A DNA stretch of 64,000 bases from Alishewanella aestuarii B11 (GTDB taxonomy: Bacteria > Pseudomonadota > Gammaproteobacteria > Enterobacterales > Alteromonadaceae), in assembly GCF_000280055.1 (NCBI RefSeq), contig NZ_ALAB01000027.1, positions 124,001 to 188,000 on the forward strand. The letters are read 5' to 3'. Each line of letters starts with the position of its first letter. The stretch's first letter is position 1. The notes under the pieces were generated by a model. It searched no databases. It was not told the DNA's origin and was given only the letters and a program-made list of their open reading frames with translations. Positions 1-9,349 of this stretch are shown here, piece after piece. The translations under genes were made by a program, and so were the position numbers.

Positions 1-3000
1 CACAGGTTATCACCGGGAATAATGCTGTTTACCACCATCGCATTACCAACCAATTGTGGCCGGTTTACGATCCGCTCCCGCTGATCACCCAAATCAATAA
101 ACCAGCCCCGCTTCGTCGTCATATCATTAGGTGCGCCCAGTTCAATGACACGAGCATTGCTTTGCTCACCCAGGATTTTCCGCTCCTGTAGTTCACTACG
201 GCTGGTAATTTTGGCACCGTCCCGGATCCCGTACCAGGTATTCAGGCTACTGGTCAGCGGGTCCTCTTCTGACAACATCCGCCCGGTGCCGAAGTTAACC
301 CAAAGATAACCGGTCTTCGGATCCGAACTCAGAGTCAGGCCGCCGGTAACAGGTTGGCGCACCCCGTTCTTATCCTTCGCAACAAATAGTGGATCACCAC
401 CGTAAGCCACTGCCCAGCTTGCTGCGCTACTGGAAGATAAGTCAAACTTCCAGATATTGCCCTGCAGATCGCCCACAAAAAACCAATCCGTAATACCATC
501 ACCGTTAGCATCCCAACCTTCAACCTGACCAGTACCATTATTTAAGGCAGTGCCAGCATCCAGCTTACGTAACACCTCACCGGTTTCCAAATCAATAACC
601 AATAAACCGGCCTTGTTGGCGCTATTGTTATAACCATACCCAACCACTACGGCCCATTTATCGTTATTTAAACGTGCGACCACGGGTTTACTGGTTGTGA
701 TACCTAACTCGGGAAAGCTCTTATCCCAAAGCACCTTTTCAGCGGCATTGGTTGTTAATGCAACAGGTGAAGTAACATCTATTGCAAACAGACCTGTACC
801 ACCACGGCCTAAAGAACCTATCAAAACCGTTTTCCAGCTACCGCCAAGGTAAACGTCAAAAGCAACCGGAGAGCCATCAACGAAGTAGCGATGTTCATAC
901 TCTACACTGGCATAATCTGCCAGATTAGCCGCAGGCGTAAGCACAGAGGCAGGTACATAGGCCATAATTTCAGTACCTGAGGTGGCATTAAAAGCATGCA
1001 ACATACCATCGTTAGCCCCCACATAAACCACCGCAGACCTGCTCTGTTGTGCGGCAAGAAAGTCCCGATAACTACTGGCACCAGCCCAGTTATAACGTTG
1101 GAAATTACGGTTCACCGGATTAGCTACATATAGCGGTGACGAATTGGCAATATCCCCTAATACACTAACCCGTTTTCTAAACTGGGCATTGTCTCCCACT
1201 TCTTTGCTCTGATCACCACGCAGGTAGTCAATCAGGTCATCGTTGCCACTTAGTGCATTGCCATCAGCATTAACATTAGCTTTAGTGAACACCGCTGCAC
1301 CGGCATTATTACGTTTACCAAAAATAATATTTCTGCTGCCCCACGCCGGGAAATTGGCTTCCCAGACCGGAACGGCAGGATCATCGATGTTGAAGGACTT
1401 TAGGGCCCCACTCCATTCACCCGAATTAAAACTGCCCTGAAATACAAAATTATCCGCTTGGGTTGAGGTGGTTGTACCGGCCAGGTTCGAGGCAGACGCC
1501 ACCCGGTCCTGAATTGCCCTTAGCGTCGCCTCCAATCTGCGGGCAAAATCATCCGGGTTATCTGCGGTAAAGAAACCACCACGGCCATTGACTGCCGCAT
1601 GTAGCAGGTCATCCAACTTAGCCGCATTAGTAGTTGGGTTGTTCCAGGTAACACTGGCGCCACTACTAATCGCATTAAAAGCTGTTGTCGGATTAACTGA
1701 GCCGGTTACACCTAAACCGACGCCAAAAGTCACCATATGTTGCCAGAATGCCGGATTAATGGTACTGGTTGGCACCCGGTTTTCCAGATCTGGGCGTAAA
1801 TCGCGGTTCCAATAGTACATGGCGACATCAGCCAGCGTATTACTATGGCCATCGGAAAATGGCGATCTCGGTTGATACTGATATTGCAGCCCATCAGGAC
1901 CTGTGATTAAAGGGCCGGTATTACCATCGACATTGGCTCTGGCGGCGGTGGTGGTTGCTTCAGCATCATTCCAGTAACCATCGGTCATCAGGATGGTAAA
2001 GCTTTGCCGGCAAGTAATATGATCTAAAGTCGGCTCTGTACCTGAGCCCGGATTTAACCCCCAGGGCCCTTTACTATCTGAGCGTGAATAGTAACGGCCT
2101 GCATCATCCAATGCCCGACGCAGTGGTGTGCCAGAAGTCGGCCAGTTACTTTCATATAAACGGCGGTAAAAGTCGTCTTTATCAGAGCCAGAAAAAGGTC
2201 GTACACCACGAATAATCGTTCTGGTACTGACGCCGTCGACATTAGTGGACGCGGCATTAATGGAGCCAAAACCAACACGCATCCGCTCAGACTGGTTAAC
2301 AAAGGCCCGGCCGATACCCGCTTGCGAGGCTAACATTCTGGAGCGGTAATAGGTGTACCAATTAGCAAAGTTCTGGATTTCCTGCGCATAGGTACAAACA
2401 CCGGCTGTACAATCGGTGCGGTTAACACGACCACCGCCGCTGTAAGAGGTGACAGTGGCGCGAATTTCGACCTTGGTGTAGTTGTTACGATTAAATCTGT
2501 CACCGCCATTGTACTGATAATATACCGCTGGAAAAAATGTACGGCTCTCGCTGACGGTGCTGCAAGAGCTGGAGCCTGTTGCTGAAGCCGTACATCTCAC
2601 CCAGGTCGCGGATTCGGTGTTGTTGGTAGTTAAATTACGGGTGCCGGTATTACGGATTGGATTATGACGCGCCGCAGCAGGCGTCGCATCAGGAAAACTG
2701 CTGCCATCAGCTCTTATCCAGGGGCGATAGGTCACTGACGGATTATAATAGGACTTGTTTACCTCAAAGGAGCGCATCGCTGCGACATAATTTCTTTCGG
2801 TATTGTTCGCCGCGTTCTCATCGCGAAATGAGACCACGTTATTGTTATAGTCTCCGAGGCCATAGTTTCCCGATACCCGGGGAAAAACATAGTAGGCAGA
2901 GCCCAGATAATCATCCGGCGTGATTTCCCAATGCATTGAACCCGAGTCATCAATAATAAACATAATGTTAGGCGGCACGGCACTACCAGTTTGCAGTGGT

Positions 3001-3104
3001 ACATTCGAGATCTGTATTGCACTGTGGGCACTGGCGGCGCCAAAGAGCAATCCGAACAAAAACGCCGGTTTACTCAGCATAGGTATTGCGTTAAAAGGTT
3101 TCAT
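1..3104 (-). CDS. pilY1: PilY1, type IV pilus tip adhesin/assembly protein (5' part, cut by window edge)
   Basis: Large secreted protein that works with the minor pilins to prime type IV pilus assembly, counter retraction and mediate surface contact. About 1034 residues are visible and no stop is reached. An N-terminal signal peptide (cleavage near residue 28) is followed by a von Willebrand A-like region with a DDSGSM metal-site motif at residues 52-57. A beta-propeller-like C-terminal part contains the loop DANGDGITD near residue 865, matching the calcium-binding loop known in Pseudomonas PilY1. The start lies 9 bp after the pilX stop, so it is the distal gene of the minor-pilin operon; pilE would be expected beyond the window. 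The reading frame is open throughout and the family assignment is very secure. Confidence 0.95.
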   Translation of the reverse strand, partial: MKPFNAIPMLSKPAFLFGLLFGAASAHSAIQISNVPLQTGSAVPPNIMFIIDDSGSMHWEITPDDYLGSAYYVFPRVSGNYGLGDYNNNVVSFRDENAANNTERNYVAAMRSFEVNKSYYNPSVTYRPWIRADGSSFPDATPAAARHNPIRNTGTRNLTTNNTESATWVRCTASATGSSSCSTVSESRTFFPAVYYQYNGGDRFNRNNYTKVEIRATVTSYSGGGRVNRTDCTAGVCTYAQEIQNFANWYTYYRSRMLASQAGIGRAFVNQSERMRVGFGSINAASTNVDGVSTRTIIRGVRPFSGSDKDDFYRRLYESNWPTSGTPLRRALDDAGRYYSRSDSKGPWGLNPGSGTEPTLDHITCRQSFTILMTDGYWNDAEATTTAARANVDGNTGPLITGPDGLQYQYQPRSPFSDGHSNTLADVAMYYWNRDLRPDLENRVPTSTINPAFWQHMVTFGVGLGVTGSVNPTTAFNAISSGASVTWNNPTTNAAKLDDLLHAAVNGRGGFFTADNPDDFARRLEATLRAIQDRVASASNLAGTTTSTQADNFVFQGSFNSGEWSGALKSFNIDDPAVPVWEANFPAWGSRNIIFGKRNNAGAAVFTKANVNADGNALSGNDDLIDYLRGDQSKEVGDNAQFRKRVSVLGDIANSSPLYVANPVNRNFQRYNWAGASSYRDFLAAQQSRSAVVYVGANDGMLHAFNATSGTEIMAYVPASVLTPAANLADYASVEYEHRYFVDGSPVAFDVYLGGSWKTVLIGSLGRGGTGLFAIDVTSPVALTTNAAEKVLWDKSFPELGITTSKPVVARLNNDKWAVVVGYGYNNSANKAGLLVIDLETGEVLRKLDAGTALNNGTGQVEGWDANGDGITDWFFVGDLQGNIWKFDLSSSSAASWAVAYGGDPLFVAKDKNGVRQPVTGGLTLSSDPKTGYLWVNFGTGRMLSEEDPLTSSLNTWYGIRDGAKITSRSELQERKILGEQSNARVIELGAPNDMTTKRGWFIDLGDQRERIVNRPQLVGNAMVVNSIIPGDNL

Positions 3105-3113
3105 AGCTTGTCC

Positions 3114-3623
3114 TCAACGACGCCAAACGGTTTGGAGCATGGTTTCTGCCCGGCCATCATTCGCTGGTACCCTGGCGGTAATTCTAAAGGTAGGTTGCAG
3201 GCAATTTGCCGGTATCGTTAACGAGCGGTCACAGTCCGGCGGATAGGCCCAATCGCCCATATACTCGATAATATATTGTGCCTGTACCACCATAGCATCA
3301 TTCATCGCCGGCCCCGGTTGCCACTGCGAGTTATTCCCCGGTGCCCAACGATCGGCCGCCAGCGGATTGGGTAAATTGTAAATGCCCGGCTGACCTATCA
3401 AGCCAACTGGGCCAGCCGGCAAAGCTGCATTTTCTAAACGCCGCTCAGCAAAGAGTAAGGCCGCTTCTGCTTGCTGCATTACCAACTGACTGTCATAGAG
3501 GTTACCTGTCATTCGCTCCTGTACTGTGGTACGCCGCATATTGCTGATTGCGACCAGAGTAATGGCCAACAGCAGCAGTAAACTGACCACCAAAGCAACA
3601 CCTTGTTGTCTGGATCTCATCAT
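3114..3623 (-). CDS. pilX: Minor pilin PilX
   Basis: Inner-membrane minor pilin that joins PilV, PilW, PilY1 and the FimU-type pilin in the pilus-priming complex. 169 aa. A short basic leader (MMRSRQQG) precedes a hydrophobic N-terminal helix beginning VALVVSLLLLLA, so PilD would cleave after Gly8. The mature protein lacks Glu at +5, which is usual for PilX. Two in-frame ATGs (3623, 3620) follow a GGGG box; either could be used. It sits between pilW (2 bp gap) and pilY1. Confidence 0.9.
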   Translation of the reverse strand: MMRSRQQGVALVVSLLLLLAITLVAISNMRRTTVQERMTGNLYDSQLVMQQAEAALLFAERRLENAALPAGPVGLIGQPGIYNLPNPLAADRWAPGNNSQWQPGPAMNDAMVVQAQYIIEYMGDWAYPPDCDRSLTIPANCLQPTFRITARVPANDGRAETMLQTVWRR

Positions 3624-3625
3624 AA

Positions 3626-4597
3626 TTACCCCAACCTATTACGCAGCGAGACTAAAAAACGAATCGTTCTGGCGTTTGCCGGTACCTCTGTTCCTTGCAA
3701 AATAGCCGGATCCAAGGTTAGGGTGACGTTGACCGCTATCACCCTGCCCCAGGCATTAGCAGCGGTCACCGCCGCCGCTGTTTGAAATGCCATGGTGTCG
3801 CCGTTTAGATAAGCAAACTGCAGATTGTTTACGCCAAATAGCACCTCTTCATTTAACTGTCCGCCATTAATCAACGAAGCGCGAAACAATGACGAAACAT
3901 TGGCATCATCCAGGCTGGGCGCGACAAACCAGGCCACGGACTCCAAACGCATTAGCATGGCGCCATTATTAAAGTTACGCGCCGGGTGCACACCGCAGGC
4001 CCAATCCTCCGGCGCGACAAAACCCAGATTAGCGTCACAATTTAATCCGGCTACCATATGCTGAACCTGATCCTGTGCAGCACCGCCGACCTGACTGACC
4101 TGAAAAATACTGGCCAGGTTCTCATCACAGGCAATGGCCAACTCACCAGCCCCGACCACAGAGGGGCTATTTAGTGTCAGCGTTTGGCCATCATATAAAC
4201 GAATGGTATTACTTCTACCACCACCGTAGAGCACCCGTAATGCTTCTGAGCCATCATTAGCATTGCGGCCATTAATAGCGCCAACCGGTGCAGGCAAACC
4301 GCGGATACCCTGACCATCGCGCCAATTGGCCCAAATTGGGTTAGCACCTGCAACCGCGACCACATTTGCTACCCGCGGCGAGTTACCACAACCGGTAAAG
4401 CCGGCATTGCGAATATCATGCGCCATTAACAGATGTGCCATGCGGGCGGTATTCTGAATTTCCGCCAGCGCCTGATTGGCGCGGCCAGTGGTTTGATTGG
4501 CCAGGAACACTGTCAGAGCACCACCGAGTACCAGTAAGCCCAGTACCATCGCCACCATCAATTCAACCAGCGTGAAGCCTGTTAACTGCTTGTTCAT
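3626..4597 (-). CDS. pilW: Minor pilin PilW
   Basis: Minor pilin of the type IV pilus priming complex. 323 aa. The class III leader MNKQLTG is followed by FTLVELMVAMVLGLLVLGG, with the expected cleavage Gly-Phe and Glu at +5. A large globular C-terminal domain with several cysteines follows, as in PilW homologues. The start overlaps the pilV stop as ATGA, indicating translational coupling. Confidence 0.92.
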   Translation of the reverse strand: MNKQLTGFTLVELMVAMVLGLLVLGGALTVFLANQTTGRANQALAEIQNTARMAHLLMAHDIRNAGFTGCGNSPRVANVVAVAGANPIWANWRDGQGIRGLPAPVGAINGRNANDGSEALRVLYGGGRSNTIRLYDGQTLTLNSPSVVGAGELAIACDENLASIFQVSQVGGAAQDQVQHMVAGLNCDANLGFVAPEDWACGVHPARNFNNGAMLMRLESVAWFVAPSLDDANVSSLFRASLINGGQLNEEVLFGVNNLQFAYLNGDTMAFQTAAAVTAANAWGRVIAVNVTLTLDPAILQGTEVPANARTIRFLVSLRNRLG

Positions 4598-5028
4598 GGC
4601 ATAATTTCCGTAATAACCCTGCTATCAACGCCGGTTCTTTCATCATCCCATTCAATTGTCACAATATAGACATTTCGTGCAGCAACCCATTCAACTTCTG
4701 GACAAGTAGCTGCCCGAGTCGCTTGTTTCACGTCCAATACCCAGCCATGCGTGCCCAGCTCAGTACTGCCGGTACAATCACTAAAGGCAAAACTGCCCTG
4801 CCGTGCCAGCTGTGGATTCGCACGCAGTAACTCAGACAGGGTTTCGGTCAGGATCACAGCCATAGTCCGCTCCAGGGCATTATTGGTATGTCTGACACTG
4901 GCACCTTGCAGCGCTGCCACGCCTAATAACCCTATACCCAGCACAAAGACTGCGATCATAACTTCCAGCAGGGTGACACCCCGCTGCGTAGTTTGGCTTT
5001 TGTAGCTATTGCGATTTTTTTGTTTCAT
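4594..5028 (-). CDS. pilV: Minor pilin PilV
   Basis: Minor pilin. 144 aa from the preferred ATG at 5028, which has an AGG box seven bases upstream; a GTG one codon earlier is possible. The leader ends QRG and the mature N-terminus is VTLLEVMIAVFVLGIG with Glu at +5, the PilD processing signature. It is coupled to pilW through a 4-base overlap and lies 8 bp after the FimU-like gene. Confidence 0.9.
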   Translation of the reverse strand: MKQKNRNSYKSQTTQRGVTLLEVMIAVFVLGIGLLGVAALQGASVRHTNNALERTMAVILTETLSELLRANPQLARQGSFAFSDCTGSTELGTHGWVLDVKQATRAATCPEVEWVAARNVYIVTIEWDDERTGVDSRVITEIMP

Positions 5029-5036
5029 CACTGCAC

Positions 5037-5612
5037 CTACGCTAAGTTTGCCGGGGCATTGCAGCCAGCGTTATGAATTTGCACAATTCTGACCCGTCCG
5101 CCTGATCTCAGCTGGATATCACGTGAATTCGGATTGATACTGGCGACATTAGTACACACCCGCAGCACACCGTTCAATACCGCTTCCTGATTGCCCTGGC
5201 GCACCACACCTTGCGGATTAAAGCGAATCACCTGATTAACATTATTACGGGTCGAGTTATTTACGGCCGGGCTGGCCAACAGGATAAGGTTGGCTGAGCT
5301 AAGACGACCGGCAGCAATCACAGTATTATCAGCCGGCCTTAATACCAAATAACCACGCCAGCCCGCAGCCGGTGCATTTTCGCAAACCAGCAGATCATTA
5401 CTGTGGCAAAATACGATGTCCTGATTTTGCTTAATGGCTTCATTTCTGGCTAATGCCAGGGCACCTAGTAGTTCATTAGATTGGCCGGTTAAACGGTTTG
5501 CGGCCAGTAAATTGCCAAAGCTGGGCACGGCTACAGTAATCACTATTGCCAGCACCGCCACTGTTACCATTACCTCGATTAACGTAAAGCCGGATATGTT
5601 TGCTTTTTGCAC
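5037..5612 (-). CDS. GspH/FimT-family minor pseudopilin (FimU position)
   Basis: First gene of the minor-pilin operon. 191 aa from GTG at 5612. That GTG is preferred over the GTG at 5618 because AAGGA lies eight bases before it but only about two before the upstream one. Leader MQKANISG, then FTLIEVMVTVAVLAIVITVA with Glu +5, followed by a GspH-type globular domain with paired cysteines. By position it corresponds to Pseudomonas fimU. FimT and FimU cannot be told apart without alignment. Confidence 0.85.
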   Translation of the reverse strand: MQKANISGFTLIEVMVTVAVLAIVITVAVPSFGNLLAANRLTGQSNELLGALALARNEAIKQNQDIVFCHSNDLLVCENAPAAGWRGYLVLRPADNTVIAAGRLSSANLILLASPAVNNSTRNNVNQVIRFNPQGVVRQGNQEAVLNGVLRVCTNVASINPNSRDIQLRSGGRVRIVQIHNAGCNAPANLA

Positions 5613-5653
5613 AGCCACTTCCTTATCGGGTTGTGAAAACCTGTCTCAGTTTT

Positions 5654-5682
5654 ACTATAGCGGCGAGTACAAGCAAGGTAAA
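5654..5682 (-). promoter_or_regulatory. Candidate sigma-70 promoter of the minor-pilin operon
   Basis: On the minus strand TTTACC is followed after 17 bases by TATAGT, about 40 bp before the first pilin gene. The algR stop is 100 bp from the operon start, so this is the obvious place for an AlgR-controlled promoter. No clear AlgR binding motif was identified. Confidence 0.45.
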
Positions 5683-5720
5683 AGCCGGCTGGACCAGCGG
5701 TTGAAATTTCAGATAAGCGG

Positions 5721-6428
5721 TTAAGCCAGCGCTTGTTTAACCTGGCTGAGCAGACGGCGGCTAACTTCTAGTAGCTCAGGGCGCCCCTGGCATTGCATGT
5801 AGTGTTTGCCATCCCGGGTTAACAGCGCCTGACAATGCGCCTTATGCACCAGCAGACTACGATGGATCCGCAACAACTGATTTGGAAAACGTTGCTGTAG
5901 TGCCAACAGACTTTCTTCCAGCAAGATCTCCTGCGCCGGCAGTACCGCCGTCACATATTTATCGCCGGCGCGAAAATAACACACCTCACTCAGTGACAGT
6001 GAGCGTTTAATTCCGCCCTGCAGATAGACTAATTTCGCCGTGTCAGACTCCCGGGCTCGCTGGTCCGCCCGCGTTACCAGACTCAACTTCGCCAGTGCTT
6101 TATCCAAACTTTGCTGACTGACAGGTTTCAGTAAATAGTCTTTCGGCGCACAGTCATAGGCTGCCAGTGCATGTTCTGCATAAGCGGTGCAAAAGATGAT
6201 TGCCGGTGGTGTTGGCTGAATGGCGAAAACCCTTGCCAGCTCTAAGCCATTTTTGCCGGGTAAGTTAATGTCCAGAAACACCACATCTGGCAGGTGTTGC
6301 TGATTGAGCAGGAGCGCCTGCTCAGCGTCCGCAGCTTCATCGATTTCTGCAAACTGCGCGCTCGTTTGCAGTAAACGTTTTAAGCGGGCCCGTGCCAGAG
6401 GTTCATCATCTATGATTAGCGCCCGCAT
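5721..6428 (-). CDS. algR: LytTR-family response regulator AlgR
   Basis: DNA-binding response regulator paired with AlgZ. 235 aa: receiver domain (residues 1-120, acidic pair D7-D8, predicted phospho-acceptor D53 in FLDINLPG) and a C-terminal LytTR DNA-binding domain (about 135-235). It overlaps the end of algZ by 23 bases. In Pseudomonas, AlgR directly activates the fimU-pilVWXY1Y2E operon, but there its gene is unlinked. Here it lies immediately upstream of the same operon on the same strand. Confidence 0.9.
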   Translation of the reverse strand: MRALIIDDEPLARARLKRLLQTSAQFAEIDEAADAEQALLLNQQHLPDVVFLDINLPGKNGLELARVFAIQPTPPAIIFCTAYAEHALAAYDCAPKDYLLKPVSQQSLDKALAKLSLVTRADQRARESDTAKLVYLQGGIKRSLSLSEVCYFRAGDKYVTAVLPAQEILLEESLLALQQRFPNQLLRIHRSLLVHKAHCQALLTRDGKHYMQCQGRPELLEVSRRLLSQVKQALA

Positions 6429-7485
6429 CCGCTGTCTCCCGTTTTATGATAGGTAACACCAGTTTAACCCTGAATACACCATCCTGCGCGCTGCAGCTAA
6501 ATTGCTGTCGCTCGACATAAAGCAGATCCAAACGATTGCGGATATTACTCAGCGCAATACCGTTTTGCTGCGTTAAGTCCGCGGCTGGCTGCACAGCTGA
6601 GTGGTTAATCGGATTCGTGATCAATAATACCAGCTGCTGCTGTCCAACCAGTAGTTGCACCGAAATGGTGACCGGTTGCGACGCTGGTTCAACACCGTAA
6701 CGAACTGCGTTTTCCAGCAAGGGTTGTAACGTCAGCGCCGGCAGCTGAGTATCCGGATAGTCTGCTGGCAGTTGCCAGTCCAGTTGCAGTTTATCGCCAA
6801 GCCGGATCGACTCCAGCTGCAAATACTTGCGCGCTAATGCCAGTTCCTGACTAAGCGGGAGCAATTGCCCCGCGTGCATGGCGGCCCGGAATAAATCAGC
6901 CAGATCCAACAAACTCTGCTCAGCCGCCGCACTGGATTGATGCGTCAACTCTGCTATCGCATTTAAACTATTGAACAAAAAGTGCGGTGCAATCCTGGCC
7001 TGCAGGGCATCTAACTCGGCCCGCTGCTGGGCAACCAGCAGCCTGGCGCGCTCGGCATGCATTAACAATAGTTGGATTAACAATAACGAGACGACAAAAG
7101 CCAACAGCATATTCGCTGCAGTAAAATGCCAGACACTCTGATATTCCGGCAGGCCGGCAGCGAAGTACCACCAGATCACCAGCGACACCAGGACGGTTGC
7201 TAACAACAGGGTACTACCGACCAGCGTCGCCAGACGAGACAAACTGACACCCGGCAAGCGTTGCAAGGCCGGACACAAGAACCCGAGACTTAACAAGGTG
7301 ATCCAGTGACTGCACAGCGATACCACCCCCAGTCTGAGCCAGGGGTCGCCGCTAATTCCGGGAGCAAAGGCCAGTAGGATAGCTACGGCCTGAGTTAACA
7401 CCAGCAGCCGCAGCAGCATTTTACCGCGGCAAAGTGATGGAAAAACGCCAGACTGTTCGGGAGCTTGCGTCACAGTCTGTCGCAT
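6406..7485 (-). CDS. algZ: AlgZ/FimS sensor histidine kinase
   Basis: Membrane sensor kinase of the LytS/YehU type. 359 aa: a cytoplasmic tail, about four transmembrane helices (residues 24-145), a short coiled stretch, then a His_kinase domain with phospho-acceptor His in RIAPHFLFNSLNAI, and a C-terminal ATPase with N-box (LLENAVRYGV) and a glycine-containing NGIALSNIRNRL motif. It starts 12 bp after ispH stops and has a GGAG box, so it is probably also transcribed with the ispH operon. Confidence 0.9.
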   Translation of the reverse strand: MRQTVTQAPEQSGVFPSLCRGKMLLRLLVLTQAVAILLAFAPGISGDPWLRLGVVSLCSHWITLLSLGFLCPALQRLPGVSLSRLATLVGSTLLLATVLVSLVIWWYFAAGLPEYQSVWHFTAANMLLAFVVSLLLIQLLLMHAERARLLVAQQRAELDALQARIAPHFLFNSLNAIAELTHQSSAAAEQSLLDLADLFRAAMHAGQLLPLSQELALARKYLQLESIRLGDKLQLDWQLPADYPDTQLPALTLQPLLENAVRYGVEPASQPVTISVQLLVGQQQLVLLITNPINHSAVQPAADLTQQNGIALSNIRNRLDLLYVERQQFSCSAQDGVFRVKLVLPIIKRETADAGANHR

Positions 7486-7497
7486 GGTCGTCTCCGC

Positions 7498-8427
7498 TTA
7501 ACGCAGCTCAGCCGGAATGGCGAACACCACATTCTCTTCGCGGCCGGTGGTTTCGGTCACAGTTTTACCGCCCCACATTTTCAACTGGCTAATCACATCC
7601 TGCACCAGAATTTCCGGCGCAGAAGCACCGGCGGTAACGGCAACCCGGCTGATACCGTCGAGCCAGCTTTGCTGGATATCGTTGGCGGTATCAATTAAAT
7701 AGGCTTTGCAACCAAGCTTCTCCGCCAGCTCGCGTAAACGGTTGGAGTTACTGCTGTTTTTCGCACCGACAACCAGCATCAGTTCGGCTTTAGCGGCCAG
7801 TTCGCGCACCGCATCCTGGCGATTCTGCGTGGCATAGCAAATATCATCTTTGCGCGGTCCTTCAATGTCCGGAAAACGGGCGCGCAATGCATCAATCACA
7901 TCGGCGGTGTCGTCTACCGACAAGGTAGTCTGACTGCTATAGCACAGCTGTGCCGGATTTTTAACCTGCAGTTTTGCCACATCCTCGACCGACTCCACCA
8001 GATAGATGCCACCTGCAGCATTATCATACTGGCCCATGGTGCCTTCTACCTCAGGATGTCCCGCATGACCAATCAGGATACATTCGGTGCCTTTGCGGCT
8101 GGCGCGGGTCACTTCCATATGCACCTTGGTCACTAATGGGCAGGTGGCATCAAACACCTTTAAACCGCGCTGCCGTGCATTTTCACGCACCGCCTGCGAC
8201 ACACCGTGGGCGCTGAAAATCACAATATGGCTATCCGGCACTTCGTCCAGTTCATCCACAAAGACAGCGCCGCGACGGCGTAAACCGTCCACTACAAATT
8301 TGTTGTGCACCACTTCATGCCGCACATAGATTGGATGCGGAAACAGCTCCAGCGCCCGTTCTACAATGCTGATCGCCCGATCAACACCGGCACAAAAGCC
8401 CCGCGGGTTAGCGAGTAAAATATCCAT
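7498..8427 (-). CDS. ispH: 4-hydroxy-3-methylbut-2-enyl diphosphate reductase IspH
   Basis: Last step of the MEP isoprenoid pathway: reduces HMBPP to IPP and DMAPP with a 4Fe-4S cluster. 309 aa, usual length. The three cluster cysteines are in [22 protein letters not shown] and [11 protein letters not shown]. Conserved histidines ([15 protein letters not shown]) and the SSNSNRL motif are present. It follows fkpB by 2 bp within a tight operon. Confidence 0.97.
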   Translation of the reverse strand: MDILLANPRGFCAGVDRAISIVERALELFPHPIYVRHEVVHNKFVVDGLRRRGAVFVDELDEVPDSHIVIFSAHGVSQAVRENARQRGLKVFDATCPLVTKVHMEVTRASRKGTECILIGHAGHPEVEGTMGQYDNAAGGIYLVESVEDVAKLQVKNPAQLCYSSQTTLSVDDTADVIDALRARFPDIEGPRKDDICYATQNRQDAVRELAAKAELMLVVGAKNSSNSNRLRELAEKLGCKAYLIDTANDIQQSWLDGISRVAVTAGASAPEILVQDVISQLKMWGGKTVTETTGREENVVFAIPAELR

Positions 8428-8429
8428 CT

Positions 8430-8861
8430 TTAGCTTACCTGCACAATTTCGACATTGAAGGTCAGAGTCTGACCCGCCAGCGGATGATTAAAATCGACGG
8501 TGACCGAATCGCCCACCACGTCCCGCACTAAACCCGGCAATTCCGAGCCATCCGGCATCGCAAAGCCAATAATGGCGCCTACTTTCGCCGGCGCATCAAC
8601 CGAGAATTTACTGCGGTCAACGTAATAAATATTATCCGGGTTCGGCATACCATAGGCGTCTTCCGGGGCCAGGGTAAAGCTTTTTTTCTCTCCGGCCGAC
8701 ATGCCTAACAGCTGGGCTTCAAATGCCGGTGATAAGCTGCCATCGCCCATCTGTAATTTTGCCGGCTTGTTGTGCACCCGGGTACTCTCGGCGGCACTGC
8801 CATCGGCCAGCGTGATATCAAAGTGGAAGATTACCGTACTTTTGGCCTGAATTTCGCTCAT
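8430..8861 (-). CDS. fkpB: FKBP-type peptidyl-prolyl isomerase FkpB/SlpA
   Basis: Cytoplasmic proline isomerase/chaperone of the SlpA type. 143 aa, with FKBP elements split around an insert-in-flap region ([34 protein letters not shown]). Overlaps lspA by four bases and precedes ispH by 2 bp, the usual lspA-fkpB-ispH order. Confidence 0.93.
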   Translation of the reverse strand: MSEIQAKSTVIFHFDITLADGSAAESTRVHNKPAKLQMGDGSLSPAFEAQLLGMSAGEKKSFTLAPEDAYGMPNPDNIYYVDRSKFSVDAPAKVGAIIGFAMPDGSELPGLVRDVVGDSVTVDFNHPLAGQTLTFNVEIVQVS

Positions 8862-9349
8862 TTTTTTGCCTCAGAATCACTGCTAAAACTGTCCCAGATA
8901 ATCAGGGCGGCGCCAATACAGATCGCCGAATCGGCGATATTAAAGGCCGGATAATGCCAGGTCTGGTAATACAGATGGAAAAAGTCTATTACGTAACCAT
9001 AGATACTGCGATCAATTAAATTACCGATAGCGCCGGCAAACACCAGGCTCAATGCCAACCCCAGCTTAATCTGCTGCCGTGGTAACCGGCTCATCCAGAC
9101 CGCAATCACGCTACTTATCACCACCGCCAGAATCGTAAAGAACCAGCGTTGCCAGCCACCAGCGTCACTTAAGAACGAAAAGGCCGCGCCATAGTTACGC
9201 ACATAGGTCAGATTAAAAAATGGCAGTAATTCAATCGAATCGAACAGGGCCATATTTTGATGTACCAGCTGCTTGGTCAGCTGATCCAGACCGATTAACA
9301 GCAGGATCAGCCACCACCAGCGCCAGGCGGTATTATTAAACAACTGCAT
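8858..9349 (-). CDS. lspA: Lipoprotein signal peptidase LspA
   Basis: Inner-membrane aspartic peptidase that removes signal peptides from prolipoproteins. 163 aa with four hydrophobic helices. The two catalytic aspartates are in YGYVIDFFH and FNIADSAI; the conserved NLIDR motif is also present. Its start overlaps the ileS stop by one base. Several predicted substrates (DUF3300, MltF, CreA, PA2778-like lipoproteins) are encoded in this window. Confidence 0.95.
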   Translation of the reverse strand: MQLFNNTAWRWWWLILLLIGLDQLTKQLVHQNMALFDSIELLPFFNLTYVRNYGAAFSFLSDAGGWQRWFFTILAVVISSVIAVWMSRLPRQQIKLGLALSLVFAGAIGNLIDRSIYGYVIDFFHLYYQTWHYPAFNIADSAICIGAALIIWDSFSSDSEAKK

